Assembly (NCBI GenBank): GCA_016342585.1
Contig: JAEINK010000009.1
Coordinates: 41,031 to 105,030, forward strand
DNA length: 64,000 nucleotides
Direction: 5' to 3'
DNA from: Spirochaetales bacterium
GTDB taxonomy: Bacteria > Spirochaetota > Spirochaetia > UBA9216
Both the position numbers and the translations under genes were made by a program. Below are positions 34,882-45,125 of the stretch, piece by piece (position 1 is the first letter of the stretch; every line of letters begins with the position of its first letter). A model generated the notes under the pieces. That model worked only from the letters and a program-made list of their open reading frames with translations. It was not told the origin of the DNA and ran no database searches.

Positions 34882-35796
34882 TCAATCGATGGATGAAAAT
34901 ATTTCTATCAATGGTCCAATTTCCCCCCTGGAATAGAGTCCGGGAATGACCAGGGGGAGTTCAGGTGCCGGGGGGAGCAGTATCTGCCTGGCAAGGGCCG
35001 CTTTAAAGCAGGTTCTGTATGCATCTGTACTTCCTGTGTATTTCAAGTAGGGACCCCGTTTTTCCCACTGGGGAAGGGTCAATTTACGATCGCAGGGGGC
35101 TTTATCTCCGGCGGAGCCCTTCTTCCCGGTGCTGCCGGGTTTGTGCCCATCAGGTTTTGCACCTGTTCTATCCGAGGAGAGATCCTCATAATGGCTCCTG
35201 ACAAGAGCCGCCGCCCTGACCACACCTGCTAAAATATAGGGAGGAATGGACGCCCCGCTGTAAAGTTTTTTCTCTTCCGGCCTAATACTTCCTTCAGGCA
35301 AACAGACCATGCCCGGTGTAAAAGGTCCGGGAAAGGGAAGAATCGGAACCAGAGCCAGCCCCTCCCCCCCCTCTTTGGTATTAGAATATTCAGATGGACA
35401 GAAGGGACGCCACAGGGCTGGATGGTCTGTATCGGAATCCGAAACAGCAGGATCGAGGACCTCCTTCCCTGGAAACCTGTCGTTCAACCAGCGCTCAGCT
35501 TCTATTAAACCAGAAAAAAGGAGGACTTCCGGATAGGCAGGCAAAAGGGAATTCAACTCCTTCTTAAGCCTTCCCGGCCAGGCGGTAGGATAATTGGCCC
35601 AAAGCCCCTTGGCCATCACATTCTTAACCCGAAGGCTTATACCATTCGGTCGGTGCCCCAGGAGGGCAGTGCCACCGGATAGGTACATATCCAGATACCG
35701 CCGCCCTCTGCCATCATAAATATGATAATCCCGACACCTGTTAACCTCGGGCAGAATTTCCGTAAAATCGGGGAAAAGTCGATCAAAAATAGTCAT
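34882..35796 (-). CDS. Shortened class-III aminotransferase-like protein, probably catalytically dead
   Basis: 304 residues. Residues about 20-110 follow the N-terminal part of class-III aminotransferases (YHIYDGRGRRYLDMY, then LLGHRPNG, then VLLFSGLIEAER), and the last about 40 follow their C-terminus (ILLPPAPELPL to the end). The middle is much reduced (family about 420-450) and the usual DE-x-tG-x-R and S-K-x-x-x-G lysine motif is absent; instead there is a low-complexity stretch (SSDRTGAKPDGHKPGSTGKKG). It overlaps pcrA by 14 bases, so it is translationally coupled. Binding of a ligand or a structural role is possible. Assignment is by eye. Confidence 0.6.
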   Translation of the reverse strand: MTIFDRLFPDFTEILPEVNRCRDYHIYDGRGRRYLDMYLSGGTALLGHRPNGISLRVKNVMAKGLWANYPTAWPGRLKKELNSLLPAYPEVLLFSGLIEAERWLNDRFPGKEVLDPAVSDSDTDHPALWRPFCPSEYSNTKEGGEGLALVPILPFPGPFTPGMVCLPEGSIRPEEKKLYSGASIPPYILAGVVRAAALVRSHYEDLSSDRTGAKPDGHKPGSTGKKGSAGDKAPCDRKLTLPQWEKRGPYLKYTGSTDAYRTCFKAALARQILLPPAPELPLVIPGLYSRGEIGPLIEIFSSID

Positions 35797-37978
35797 GTGC
35801 TATCCTCTCCAGAGGCGTATATTTGGGAATAAACTGGGCGGTTCGTCCCGATTCAAATCGAACCAGGATGAGAAGATCCTGACCATTGGACCACTCCTTA
35901 CACACAAGGCCGGAACCGTAATCTTCATGATAGACACCAGTCCCCACGGGCCACTCACTTTCACCGGATTTCTTACGGTGGCCACCGCCTACTTCACCCG
36001 GGGAACCCGCCTCAGAATCATCTATAAAATCATTGTCCTCTTCCCACTCTCTGTCCGAATCGGTTGCTCCACCATAATTATATACAGCTACCGACTGTCC
36101 CTGAATATCCAGAAACTTTTCCGGTATTTCCTGAATGAAGAGAGAGGGCATGAAGGACTGCCATCTCCCCCAGATAAGCCGACGTTTACAGGTAGTAAGG
36201 TAGAGCTCCCGTTTAGCTCTGGTAAGGCTTACATAAAAAATCCTGCGCTCCTCTTCCAAAGCCTCGGCGGACTCCTCTCTGTAACCAGGGAACAACCCTT
36301 CATCCATTCCGGTTATGATAACCCGATCGAACTCAAGCCCCTTTGTATTATGCATGGTAATAAGGGTAACGCCCTCTCTGTTGTCGCCCCCCTCTTCGGT
36401 AAGACTCCTGTCCAGCTCCATATCCTCGAGAAAGGCGGTAAGCCCTTCTCTACCGGCGGCATAATTACCCGAAGCGTTAATGACCTGATCCAGATTCTGG
36501 GATTTCTGTGCTGCGGTGATTTCATCTTTCTCGGCATACACATCCAGCAAACCTGACTCCTGGATTACCTTATCGAGGAATTCGGGCAGCGGAACCTTCT
36601 CAAGGGATTCATCCATCATGGTTTTCATACCAAGAAACTCATCCAGCCCCTTGCCGGCCCGGGCGGTCATGGAATCTTTGGCGGCGTGGCAGGCCGCCCA
36701 CATATCCTGACTCCCCGGAGGGATGTGATTTAATATATTCTCTATGGCCGACTTTCCAAGCCCCCGCCGGGGTTTGTTGATAACCCTCCTGAAGGCAATT
36801 TCATCGGCAGGATTATTCAGCAGGGCAAGGTAGGCGAGAATATCTTTGATCTCCTCCCGGTCATAGAACCTTTTGGATCCAACAATCTGGTAAGGGATCC
36901 CCTTCCGGGCAAAACATGTCTCAAAGGTAACAGACTGGGCATTTGTACGGTACAGGATGGCCGTCCCGCGAAGATTCCCATCCCCAAGAAGGGCAGCACA
37001 GTATTCAGCCTCCTCCTCCTGGGTATTCAGGTAGGATAATACAGCCTTGCTCCCTCCTGCCTTATCGGTCCAGAGGGTCTTTCCAAGCCTTTCACTGTTA
37101 TTTTCAACGACGGAGGAGGCAATGGCCAGGATTTTATCGGTGGAACGGTAATTCTGCTCCAACCGGATAGTCTTTGTTCCGGGAAAATGGTCGGGGAAAT
37201 TGATAATATTCCGAACCTCGGCTCCTCTGAATTTATAAATTGACTGATCATCATCACCGACGACACAGACAGAAACACCCTCACCTGCCAGGAGTTTAAG
37301 GAGCTCATACTGAGCCACATTGCTATCCTGATACTCATCCACCAGGACAACTTTAAACCTCTGGTGAAATCGATTCCGTACCTCCGGATTCTCTTTTAAG
37401 AGTTCTACCGGGCGTAAAATAAGATCACCAAAATCGGTGTTCCCCATCTCCCTGAGGCGATCCTCATATTTACGGTAGAGTTCGGGAAACTCCTGATCCT
37501 CCGAAATATCATCGAGATTATCCTCCGGGGCCAGACAGTAATCCTTGGCACGGCTGATCCACCGGGAGAACTGATTCAATTCCCTCTTTTTCTTTCCCTC
37601 GGTGAGAGAATTAAGGAGGGTTACCGAGTCGTCATCATCATAAATGGAGAAACGGCTGCTTAATGAGAGGAGGTGACTGTTCCGCCGCAATAACCAGGCG
37701 CCGAAGGAGTGAAAAGTACGGATCATGACATCTGAACCAGCGGGGACCAAGGTAGAAACCCTCTCCTTCATCTCGGCAGCGGCTTTGTTTGTAAAGGTTA
37801 CCGCCAGAATGGAGGAGGGGTCGACACCCAATTTATCTATAAGGTAGGCAATTCTAGTTGTTATAACCCTGGTTTTCCCAGATCCAGCTCCGGCAAGGAT
37901 CAAAAGAGAGGACCCTTCATAGAGAACAGCCTCCCTCTGAGCCGGATTTAACTGCTGAATATAATCGGGAATACTCAT
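35783..37978 (-). CDS. pcrA: UvrD/PcrA-type superfamily 1 DNA helicase
   Basis: 731 residues with Walker A (ILAGAGSGKTR, about residue 30), Walker B (VVLVDEYQDSN), motif III (GDDDQSIYKFRGA) and the C-terminal VTLITMHNTKGLEFDRVI and VSLTRAK motifs. ATP-driven 3'-5' helicase in repair or replication restart. The C-terminal region contains an acidic linker and a GTGVYHEDYGSG segment as in PcrA. It starts directly after the glnS stop, so it is translationally coupled. Confidence 0.94.
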   Translation of the reverse strand: MSIPDYIQQLNPAQREAVLYEGSSLLILAGAGSGKTRVITTRIAYLIDKLGVDPSSILAVTFTNKAAAEMKERVSTLVPAGSDVMIRTFHSFGAWLLRRNSHLLSLSSRFSIYDDDDSVTLLNSLTEGKKKRELNQFSRWISRAKDYCLAPEDNLDDISEDQEFPELYRKYEDRLREMGNTDFGDLILRPVELLKENPEVRNRFHQRFKVVLVDEYQDSNVAQYELLKLLAGEGVSVCVVGDDDQSIYKFRGAEVRNIINFPDHFPGTKTIRLEQNYRSTDKILAIASSVVENNSERLGKTLWTDKAGGSKAVLSYLNTQEEEAEYCAALLGDGNLRGTAILYRTNAQSVTFETCFARKGIPYQIVGSKRFYDREEIKDILAYLALLNNPADEIAFRRVINKPRRGLGKSAIENILNHIPPGSQDMWAACHAAKDSMTARAGKGLDEFLGMKTMMDESLEKVPLPEFLDKVIQESGLLDVYAEKDEITAAQKSQNLDQVINASGNYAAGREGLTAFLEDMELDRSLTEEGGDNREGVTLITMHNTKGLEFDRVIITGMDEGLFPGYREESAEALEEERRIFYVSLTRAKRELYLTTCKRRLIWGRWQSFMPSLFIQEIPEKFLDIQGQSVAVYNYGGATDSDREWEEDNDFIDDSEAGSPGEVGGGHRKKSGESEWPVGTGVYHEDYGSGLVCKEWSNGQDLLILVRFESGRTAQFIPKYTPLERIAHDYF

Positions 37979-39661
37979 TTATTTATTCATCTTAGCCCAG
38001 GTATCCCTAAGACCTACAGTCAGATTCAACACGGGGGCTTCGGGAGTTGAATCTTTATCAACAACATAATACCCCTGACGCAGAAGCTGAAACCTGGTTT
38101 CGGGGGCAGCCTCAGCAATGGAAGGCTCAAATTTACACCCCTTTAGGGAGGAGAAGGAATCAGGATCTATATCATCCAGGAAATTACCAGTTGTACTTCC
38201 AGGATTTTCCGTCTTAAAAAGCTGACCGTAAAGCCTTGCCTCGCCCTCTACCGCATGGGAAGCAGAAACCCAATGACTGGTTCCCCTCACCTTCCGGCCG
38301 TCTTCACTCCACCCCCCTCTGGAAGCGGGGTCGTAGGTACAGTGAATTTCGGAGATCTCACCGGTCGCTTCATCCTTCTTATAATCCACACAGGTTACAT
38401 AGTAGGCATGTTTCAGCCGGATCTCTTTACCGGGTGCAAGACGAAAATACTTCTTGTTGGGAGCCTCTTCACGGAAATCATCCTGCTCGATATACAACTC
38501 CCTCGTAAAAGGAAGTTTTCTGACACCCGCATTCTCATCTTCCGGGTTGTTTTCAGCATCAAACCACTCAAGCTTGTCTTCAGGATAGTTATCAATGATG
38601 AGCTTCAGGGGTCTCAAGACACCAAGGACACGATTAGAGGTCTTGTTCAAATCTTCCCGGAGGCAATGCTCCAGCATGGCATAATCGATGGTAGAGTTCA
38701 CCTTCGCCACACCAATCCTGTCACAGAAATTCCTGATGGCTGCAGGGGTGAATCCCCGGCGTCTCATCCCGGAAATGGTCGGCATTCTGGGATCATCCCA
38801 ACCGGAGACATGGTTTTCCTGAACAAGCTGCAGGAGTTTTCTCTTGCTCATCACCGTATAGTTAAGATTGAGCCTTGCGAATTCTATCTGCTGAGGATGA
38901 TGAAGTGCAGGGAGGTTATTCAGAAACCAATCATACAGGGGTCTGTGATCTTCAAACTCAAGGGTACAGATGGAGTGTGTTATTCCTTCGATGGAGTCCT
39001 CAAGACCGTGAGCCCAGTCGTACATGGGATAGAGACACCACTTATTGCCCTGTCTGGGGTGATCCGCCCGGACAATCCGGTACATAACAGGGTCTCTCAT
39101 ATTCAGGTTCCCTGAAGCCATATTGATCTTTGCCCTGAGGGTCCTGGAACCATCGGGAAACTCCCCGGCTCTCATCCTGTGGAAGAGATCAAGATTCTCT
39201 TCGGGAGTACGGTTTCTATGGGGACTCTCTGTACCGGGTTCGGTCAAGGTTCCACGTAATTTTCGAATCTCCTCTCCGGAGAGGTCATCTACAAAAGCAA
39301 GCCCCTTCCGGATGAGTTCTTCTGCATAACCATAGATCTCCTCAAAATAGTCAGAGGCATAAAAGAGGTTCTGGTTCCATTTAAAACCAAGCCAGTGAAC
39401 ATCCTCCTGGATGGAATCGATATACTCCTGCTCCTCCTTGGAGGGGTTTGTATCATCGAAACGCAGGTTACAGATCCCACTGTAATCCCGGGCAAGCCCG
39501 AAATTCAGGCAGATAGATTTAGCATGACCTATATGAAGATATCCATTGGGTTCGGGGGGGAATCTTGTGATGACAGTTCCGCCGTTCTTCCCCTCGGCTA
39601 TATCTTTATTTATAATATCCCTGATAAAATTTGAAACCTTATTTTCTTCCAAATCAGACAT
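37979..39661 (-). CDS. glnS: Glutaminyl-tRNA synthetase
   Basis: Charges tRNA-Gln directly. 560 residues with the class-I HIGH motif (YLHIGHAKS), VMSKRKL (KMSKS-type), the GlnRS block [12 protein letters not shown] and the C-terminal beta-barrel tRNA-binding region. GlnRS is patchy in bacteria; it implies that tRNA-Gln is not charged by the GluRS/GatCAB route, or not only so. Preceded by AAGGAG, 26 bases after rimO. Confidence 0.95.
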   Translation of the reverse strand: MSDLEENKVSNFIRDIINKDIAEGKNGGTVITRFPPEPNGYLHIGHAKSICLNFGLARDYSGICNLRFDDTNPSKEEQEYIDSIQEDVHWLGFKWNQNLFYASDYFEEIYGYAEELIRKGLAFVDDLSGEEIRKLRGTLTEPGTESPHRNRTPEENLDLFHRMRAGEFPDGSRTLRAKINMASGNLNMRDPVMYRIVRADHPRQGNKWCLYPMYDWAHGLEDSIEGITHSICTLEFEDHRPLYDWFLNNLPALHHPQQIEFARLNLNYTVMSKRKLLQLVQENHVSGWDDPRMPTISGMRRRGFTPAAIRNFCDRIGVAKVNSTIDYAMLEHCLREDLNKTSNRVLGVLRPLKLIIDNYPEDKLEWFDAENNPEDENAGVRKLPFTRELYIEQDDFREEAPNKKYFRLAPGKEIRLKHAYYVTCVDYKKDEATGEISEIHCTYDPASRGGWSEDGRKVRGTSHWVSASHAVEGEARLYGQLFKTENPGSTTGNFLDDIDPDSFSSLKGCKFEPSIAEAAPETRFQLLRQGYYVVDKDSTPEAPVLNLTVGLRDTWAKMNK

Positions 39662-39687
39662 CGATTACTCCTTAGACACTTAATCCA

Positions 39688-41088
39688 TTATATTAAAGGG
39701 ACAGCTTCAAGATCTATCCCATTCTGTTTTACGATTTTACAACGAACAAGTCGTCCGCATTCCAGATTTTCACTATTTATAACAATCAGACCGTCAACAT
39801 CAGGAGCCTGAAGGTATCCTCGTCCCAGAAAAAGGTCTTCCCCTTCCACCTTTTCTTCGATGAGAACATCCATCTCCTGTCCGACGAACCGGCTCATTCG
39901 CTCCTCAGTCACAGCCTGCTGGAGCAAATTTATTTTATCCTTCCGTTTTTCACGCATTTTACGGTGAAATTTATAGGAAAATGGTCCTGCCAGTCTGGCG
40001 GCAGATGTGCCTTCCTCCCTGGAGTATGAAAAGACACCCAGCCAGTCTATTCGTGCATCATTCTGAAACTCAAGGAGTTCCCTGAAGTCTTCATTACTCT
40101 CTCCGGGAAAGCCCACAAGAAAAGTAGAGCGAATCACAGCCTGGGGGACTTCCTCCCGGATCCGGTTTATAAGGCTTAAATACTTCTCTCGATTTCCCCG
40201 CCGGCCCATCTTTTTGAGGATTGGCCCGGAAGCATGTTGAAACGGAATGTCAAAATAGGGAAGGATTCGGGGGTCCTCCTTACAAACCGTCAACAGCCCT
40301 TCAGGAAAATGATCTGGATGAATATATAGTAACCTGATCCAGAATTTTCCCTCTATTTTTGAGATCTCTTTCAGGAGGGTAATAAATTCAGCCTCTCCCC
40401 GGTCAGCGCCGAAACTGCCAAGATCCTGTCCTACAAAATTAAATTCCACATACCCTTCGGATAAAAAGGATTTGATCTCTCTGATAATCGATGAGATACT
40501 CCGACTTTTTAAACCACCGCGGATGAGGGGAATGGCACAGTAGGAGCATCCATTATTACAGCCTTCGGAGATTTTTATATACACAGAGCCCTTAAATGAA
40601 AGGATCTGCTTACGCTTAACCTCATTTTGAACCTTTTCGCCATCGGCGGTCGCGGAAACATCAGAAACCTCATCCGATTCGGGGAGATCAACAGGTTTCA
40701 ATCCTGCCATAACCTTTTCGGCAGTCTCACTGACCCGGCTTAAAACTCTGTTCCCAAAGATTCCGTCCAGCTCGGGAAGAGAACCCGTAAGCTCCTCTCC
40801 ATATCTCTGGGCAAAACAGCCGGCAAGCATAATCTTCTTACCCGGATATCTCTCCTTCATTTCCAGAGAAACTTGAATTGATTCCTCTTTCGCCGTCTGT
40901 ATAAACCCGCAGGAGTTAATAATTATCAGTTCCGCTTCATCCGAATCTGAAACAAAAAGCCACCCCTCATTCTGAAGGGCGGCTATCATCACTTCCGCAT
41001 CTACCTGATTTTTTGCACAGCCAAGATTCTCTACAAAAAACTTCCTAATAGACGGGGATGAGCTTAAGTTGGTATTTTCCAGTTTCAT
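39688..41088 (-). CDS. rimO: RimO, ribosomal protein S12 methylthiotransferase
   Basis: Radical SAM enzyme that adds a methylthio group to a conserved Asp of S12. 466 residues: N-terminal UPF0004 domain with cluster Cys in NLGCAKNQVD, INSCGFI and AGCFAQ; radical SAM motif CNNGCSYC with RGGLKSRS beyond it; C-terminal TRAM-like domain (about 400-466). Its start overlaps the end of the rodZ-like gene by 44 bases, with AAGGAT ahead of the ATG. Confidence 0.94.
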   Translation of the reverse strand: MKLENTNLSSSPSIRKFFVENLGCAKNQVDAEVMIAALQNEGWLFVSDSDEAELIIINSCGFIQTAKEESIQVSLEMKERYPGKKIMLAGCFAQRYGEELTGSLPELDGIFGNRVLSRVSETAEKVMAGLKPVDLPESDEVSDVSATADGEKVQNEVKRKQILSFKGSVYIKISEGCNNGCSYCAIPLIRGGLKSRSISSIIREIKSFLSEGYVEFNFVGQDLGSFGADRGEAEFITLLKEISKIEGKFWIRLLYIHPDHFPEGLLTVCKEDPRILPYFDIPFQHASGPILKKMGRRGNREKYLSLINRIREEVPQAVIRSTFLVGFPGESNEDFRELLEFQNDARIDWLGVFSYSREEGTSAARLAGPFSYKFHRKMREKRKDKINLLQQAVTEERMSRFVGQEMDVLIEEKVEGEDLFLGRGYLQAPDVDGLIVINSENLECGRLVRCKIVKQNGIDLEAVPLI

Positions 41089-42253
41089 TATCCTTTTCCC
41101 AGCGGATCAGCTTGGTAGCGACCTCCCCGGGGTTACCCATGGGAATATCGACCCCGTTGATCTTTCCTTTGAAAGATCCGGCGTTTGAGATCCACAGTCT
41201 TATTTCTTTGTCAGCTTCCAGACGGAAGACTTCACTTTTATGAAAGTACCTCTCTTCCCTGCTGCTGTTATCCGAAACATATCTTACAAGACACAATCCG
41301 CGAAAAACAACATCGAGATCAAAGGATTCAGGAGAAGAGGCTTCCAGAACAACCTGGGTTTTTGATTCCCGTGAGGCATCCCCGGCAGAACCAATAACGG
41401 CAGCGGATCCTCTGGATTCGGAGGAAGCCGTTAATGCCGTACTTTCACTACCGGCCTCATTCATAACAACTTCATCAGGATCTCTTGAAACGGGATCCGA
41501 TGACTCCACATATTTATCGAAATAAAGAACAACAGCGTTTTCATCCGGAATAATCTGCCTGGGCAGAATCTTCAGGTCATTCTCCCCATCTCCAGAGAGA
41601 TCGATAAGAGTAGAAATATCAAGCAAAAGAGGAGTCTGTTCCCCATTAATATTCAGGAGAATCTCATCATCGGCCTTTTCAATAAGTATAAAATGTTCGG
41701 AACCACCGATAATGACTTCGATACCATCCCCGACAATGAATTTACGCTCAAGGATCTCATCGGTGAACTCATACATTGTTCCATTATCCGCAAGAGAGAT
41801 CCCTGCTGAATCATTTTCATTAGTTTCAGAAGCAACAACAGTTTCAGCGCCCCCCTTATTTCCGGCCGCTGATGGCTTTTGGCTGGTATCATCAAGCTTG
41901 GGGAGGATAAAAAACCAGAAAACCGCGCCAAGAGCCAGAACAAGTATAATGATAATAATCAACGGCAGCGCCTTTGAGTTTTTAGTATCCAGAAGCTCCT
42001 CCATGGGTGGCGGCTGTTCCTGAATTTTCATATTCTTATAGATACCTGTCAGCTTATCCGAATCCTGACCTAAAAAATCTGCATAGTTTCGAAGGAACCC
42101 GATGAAGTACGTCTCTCCTGGAAAAAGAGAAACATCCTCCGCCTCGATGGCCTGAAGATATCGCTTGGCGATATTAGTCTCCCGGGCCACCTGTTCAATG
42201 GAGTAGCCCTTCTCCTCCCGTGCAGTTTTTAATATAGCTCCAATAGATTCCAT
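41045..42253 (-). CDS. RodZ-like HTH/membrane protein with DUF4115 domain
   Basis: 402 residues: an N-terminal helix-turn-helix (EEKGYSIEQVARETNIAKRYLQAIE, residues 14-38), a single membrane helix (LIIIIILVLALGAVFWFFIL, about 98-117) and a long periplasmic part ending in a DUF4115-like beta domain (about 305-402). This is the RodZ plan for linking the cytoskeleton to the wall machinery. The linker of about 190 residues is longer than usual and acidic. Role in cell shape is by family. Confidence 0.85.
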   Translation of the reverse strand: MESIGAILKTAREEKGYSIEQVARETNIAKRYLQAIEAEDVSLFPGETYFIGFLRNYADFLGQDSDKLTGIYKNMKIQEQPPPMEELLDTKNSKALPLIIIIILVLALGAVFWFFILPKLDDTSQKPSAAGNKGGAETVVASETNENDSAGISLADNGTMYEFTDEILERKFIVGDGIEVIIGGSEHFILIEKADDEILLNINGEQTPLLLDISTLIDLSGDGENDLKILPRQIIPDENAVVLYFDKYVESSDPVSRDPDEVVMNEAGSESTALTASSESRGSAAVIGSAGDASRESKTQVVLEASSPESFDLDVVFRGLCLVRYVSDNSSREERYFHKSEVFRLEADKEIRLWISNAGSFKGKINGVDIPMGNPGEVATKLIRWEKDNETGKYQLKLIPVY

Positions 42254-42265
42254 CTTTTTACCTGC

Positions 42266-42952
42266 CTATTCTTCCAATTCGAAGAGAAAGTTATTAATTG
42301 TATAAGAAGTTGGAGGAGGATCAAATTCAAACCTTGCCTCGGGAATGTTCTGATTTATCACTATATTGGTCAGGTCGTAGGTCAAATCCTTATAATCTTT
42401 GGTGATCGCTTCCATTCTTCGAATGTAACCATTTTCACCAATAGAAATAATTATCTGCCGAAACCCCTCATCGGTACTCCGCCACTCAAGCTTCAGTTTC
42501 ATAACCGATTCCCGGGAACCCTCATCGAGGGGGACAAAGTTGGGGAATTCCAGATAAGAGATACTGTAACTTCGGCTCAACAGGTTCAATCCCTGCCCCG
42601 TAACCATGGTCGAAAGAGTCGCATCATTATGCCTGGTGAGAGGCTGAACCATGGTTACAGCCTGCCGCGGGAGGTGAATCATCAACTCAGACCCATCGAC
42701 AACGATAACCTGATCTTCAGGATCCGTAAAATCAATTCGTAAAAGATTCGGAGTCCGGTAATAAAGAACACCGGTCATCGAATTATCCCCTACAGCAAGA
42801 GCGATATCGGCCTGATAGTCCTCGATCGCTCCATACTGCTCAGAAATTCCCCTGAAATACTGGGCTGCAGGAATTATTTCCTGAGCCCACAAGGTGGAAG
42901 ATATGAGTAAACCCAATATTATTACTAATCCGAATCTATTTTCTTTAAACAT
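42266..42952 (-). CDS. LolA-like outer-membrane lipoprotein carrier
   Basis: Periplasmic chaperone family that ferries lipoproteins between membranes. I start at ATG 42952, which has AGGGAG just upstream; a TTG 12 bases earlier has none. The 228-residue product has a signal peptide ending TLWAQ, and the fold pattern GVLYYRTPNLLRIDFTDPEDQVIVVDG typical of LolA. Fits the lipobox proteins in this window. LolB is not seen. Confidence 0.83.
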   Translation of the reverse strand: MFKENRFGLVIILGLLISSTLWAQEIIPAAQYFRGISEQYGAIEDYQADIALAVGDNSMTGVLYYRTPNLLRIDFTDPEDQVIVVDGSELMIHLPRQAVTMVQPLTRHNDATLSTMVTGQGLNLLSRSYSISYLEFPNFVPLDEGSRESVMKLKLEWRSTDEGFRQIIISIGENGYIRRMEAITKDYKDLTYDLTNIVINQNIPEARFEFDPPPTSYTINNFLFELEE

Positions 42953-42966
42953 TAACTCCCTCAACT

Positions 42967-44253
42967 TTACAGCTTTTCAGCAGCTTCTTCAAGAAGCTCA
43001 TAGAGAGGAGCTATATCATCCTCATCAACACTGGAATAGGCTACCCTAAGGTATTTATCCTGAATGGAGATGGTTCCAATACCATACTCTTCCAAAAGAA
43101 ATAATCGAAGGGCTTCCGAACTCTTTCCCTCAACTATGAAAGTCATGAAATATCCCGAGTTAAAGGGAAGTGGCTTCAGGATACAATCCGGTGAATATTT
43201 AGCTAATGCTTCACGAACCTTAAGGTACCTTACCTTCATGAGCTTTACCGATTCATCCTTCTGGGCTTTGTGGCTTGGATCCTTAAGTATATTATAAATC
43301 AGGCTCTGACCCAGCTTGCTTGAATTGGAAATATTAGCCCGGACAGCACCACCGGTTTTTTTAAGAAGGGCAGTATAATGCTCATCGGTTAAACCCTTTC
43401 CACCATAGGTAATAAATCCAACCCTGAACCCCCAGGCAAGTTCTTCCTTGGTAGCACCATCGACCTTCACAGCTAAGATATTCTCGTGAGCATCCGCCAG
43501 AAAGCCGAAAACAGACTCGGTACATGTATCTTCTTCAAAAAACAGTCCAAAATAGGCATCATCGGATATAACAAGAAGCTTCCGCCCTTCCTCAGCCAAT
43601 TTCACAAGAAGCGCGGTAATCTGTTCAACTTCAGAAACGGAAGGGGAATATCCTGTAGGATTATTGGGGAAGTTAAGAATCAAGGCCGTTTTTTCAGGAC
43701 TCTGCGCTCTCAGAGCTGATTCAAGACCAGCCATGTTGATTCCGCCCTCTTCGGAAAAGAAGGGAAAGGAAACAATTTCAGCTTCACAGCGACCTTCAAA
43801 AATCAGACGATAATTCCCCCAGAACATATCTGGTATAACGATCTTATCACCCTTGTCAAAAAACATATCTGCAATGGTAGAGATACCATGGGTAAGACCT
43901 GTGGTGACCAGGGGTAAACTAATATTTTTTCCCGCTGCGGCAGGATTTTTTGCGTAAATCTCTTCTTTCCAAAGCTCCCTGAGGGCAGGAACACCTGGTG
44001 TGGGAGCATAGGGAAAAATCTCCCCGGCGGTAAGACTCGGAAGCCACTCTTTCATGGTTTTCATGTAAAGAGGGTCGGGTCCCAGGGTTGCCATACCAAC
44101 GGTGGCATTGAAGCGATGGGCCTTCTGTTTGGCTTCTGCTGACTGGGTAACTATCCCTTTGGGGAAAAAGAATCTCTTTCCAAAATCTGAAAGTAGCTCA
44201 AATACGGTAGTTCCTTTAAGAATATCATTAAGTTCTATTGCTAATGGGTTCAT
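42967..44253 (-). CDS. Class I/II pyridoxal-phosphate aminotransferase
   Basis: 428 residues with the fold-type I motifs NFPNNPTGY, SDDAYFGL, the PLP lysine in DGATKEELAWGFRVGF, and a C-terminal YLRVAYSSV Arg. It is first in the long minus-strand operon and has a consensus promoter. Substrate cannot be read from the sequence; aspartate- or aromatic-type are candidates. AGGAGG precedes the ATG. Confidence 0.88.
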   Translation of the reverse strand: MNPLAIELNDILKGTTVFELLSDFGKRFFFPKGIVTQSAEAKQKAHRFNATVGMATLGPDPLYMKTMKEWLPSLTAGEIFPYAPTPGVPALRELWKEEIYAKNPAAAGKNISLPLVTTGLTHGISTIADMFFDKGDKIVIPDMFWGNYRLIFEGRCEAEIVSFPFFSEEGGINMAGLESALRAQSPEKTALILNFPNNPTGYSPSVSEVEQITALLVKLAEEGRKLLVISDDAYFGLFFEEDTCTESVFGFLADAHENILAVKVDGATKEELAWGFRVGFITYGGKGLTDEHYTALLKKTGGAVRANISNSSKLGQSLIYNILKDPSHKAQKDESVKLMKVRYLKVREALAKYSPDCILKPLPFNSGYFMTFIVEGKSSEALRLFLLEEYGIGTISIQDKYLRVAYSSVDEDDIAPLYELLEEAAEKL

Positions 44254-44274
44254 CGGCTCCTCCTATAGAAAAAC

Positions 44275-44303
44275 ACTATACGTGGATTATCAATTTTTGT
44301 CAA
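44275..44303 (-). promoter_or_regulatory. Strong sigma-70 promoter of the aminotransferase-lolA-rodZ-rimO-glnS-pcrA operon
   Basis: TTGACA and TATAGT with exactly 17 bases between, 22 bases upstream of the aminotransferase start. It faces the minus-strand series, which runs with short gaps or overlaps at least to pcrA and the pseudo-aminotransferase. Confidence 0.8.
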
Positions 44304-44420
44304 AAACCCCAGCCATATCTGATAGATTTTATATTGTTTTATTTTGAATACTTTAATTGATACAGAGTCACTCCAATCTTCAGGCTTCCTGCCCTTTGTA
44401 AAACCTGATATCATGGAAAC

Positions 44421-45125
44421 ATGAAATATCAAATAGATACCATACCAGTACTTAAGGCCTATGAAAAAGCCGTTGAATGTCCCATATGCAACCTGAAAGA
44501 AAAAGCCGAAGAGGCGGGGATCCGCTATTATCTGGGGCATTCCGTTATGGTTCCTGAAATTCGGATAAAACTTAACGAGACCGGTTTCTGCAAAAGTCAC
44601 TTCACGGCTCTGTTGAACGCCGAAGATTCACGGTTAGGTCTTGCCCTGATGACCCATACAAGGATGCTCAAGGTTTGCCAGGATATGAAAAAAGAGCTTT
44701 CGCCTGGAAGCCTGGGAGGCGGGTATTTTGATAAAAAAACAAAAAAGCTCATAGAGAAAATCGAGAAAACTGAAAAATCTTGCCCTCTTTGTATAGAGAT
44801 ATCCCAAACCCTCCTGCGGTACAGCGCCACTATTGCCTGGCTATGGGATAATGAGCCGGATTTTCCTGAAGTACTTTTAAATTCAAAGGGCTTCTGCCAC
44901 ACCCATCTACCGCTGATCTTTGCAACAGGAGCTGATATGCTTACCCGAAAAAAATACACAGAATATTATCAGCAAATCTACAACCTGCAGACCCGGGAGA
45001 TGAACCGTATGGCGGAAGAAATCGAATGGAACACAAAGAAATTCGATACAACCAACAAGGATGCCTCCTGGGGCACGTCCAGAGATGCCCTCCCCAGGGC
45101 CATAGGAAAACTGATAGGGAGTTAG
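44421..45125 (+). CDS. DUF6062-like protein with two CxxC/FCxxH modules
   Basis: 234 residues containing two copies of one layout: CPIC (about residue 20) with FCKSH (about 55), then CPLC (about 117) with FCHTH (about 155). The spacing and Cys/His pattern suggest two metal-binding or redox modules, as I recall for the DUF6062 family. The rest is helical and charged. No signal peptide. Function unknown. No operon partner on either side. Confidence 0.7.
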   Translation: MKYQIDTIPVLKAYEKAVECPICNLKEKAEEAGIRYYLGHSVMVPEIRIKLNETGFCKSHFTALLNAEDSRLGLALMTHTRMLKVCQDMKKELSPGSLGGGYFDKKTKKLIEKIEKTEKSCPLCIEISQTLLRYSATIAWLWDNEPDFPEVLLNSKGFCHTHLPLIFATGADMLTRKKYTEYYQQIYNLQTREMNRMAEEIEWNTKKFDTTNKDASWGTSRDALPRAIGKLIGS

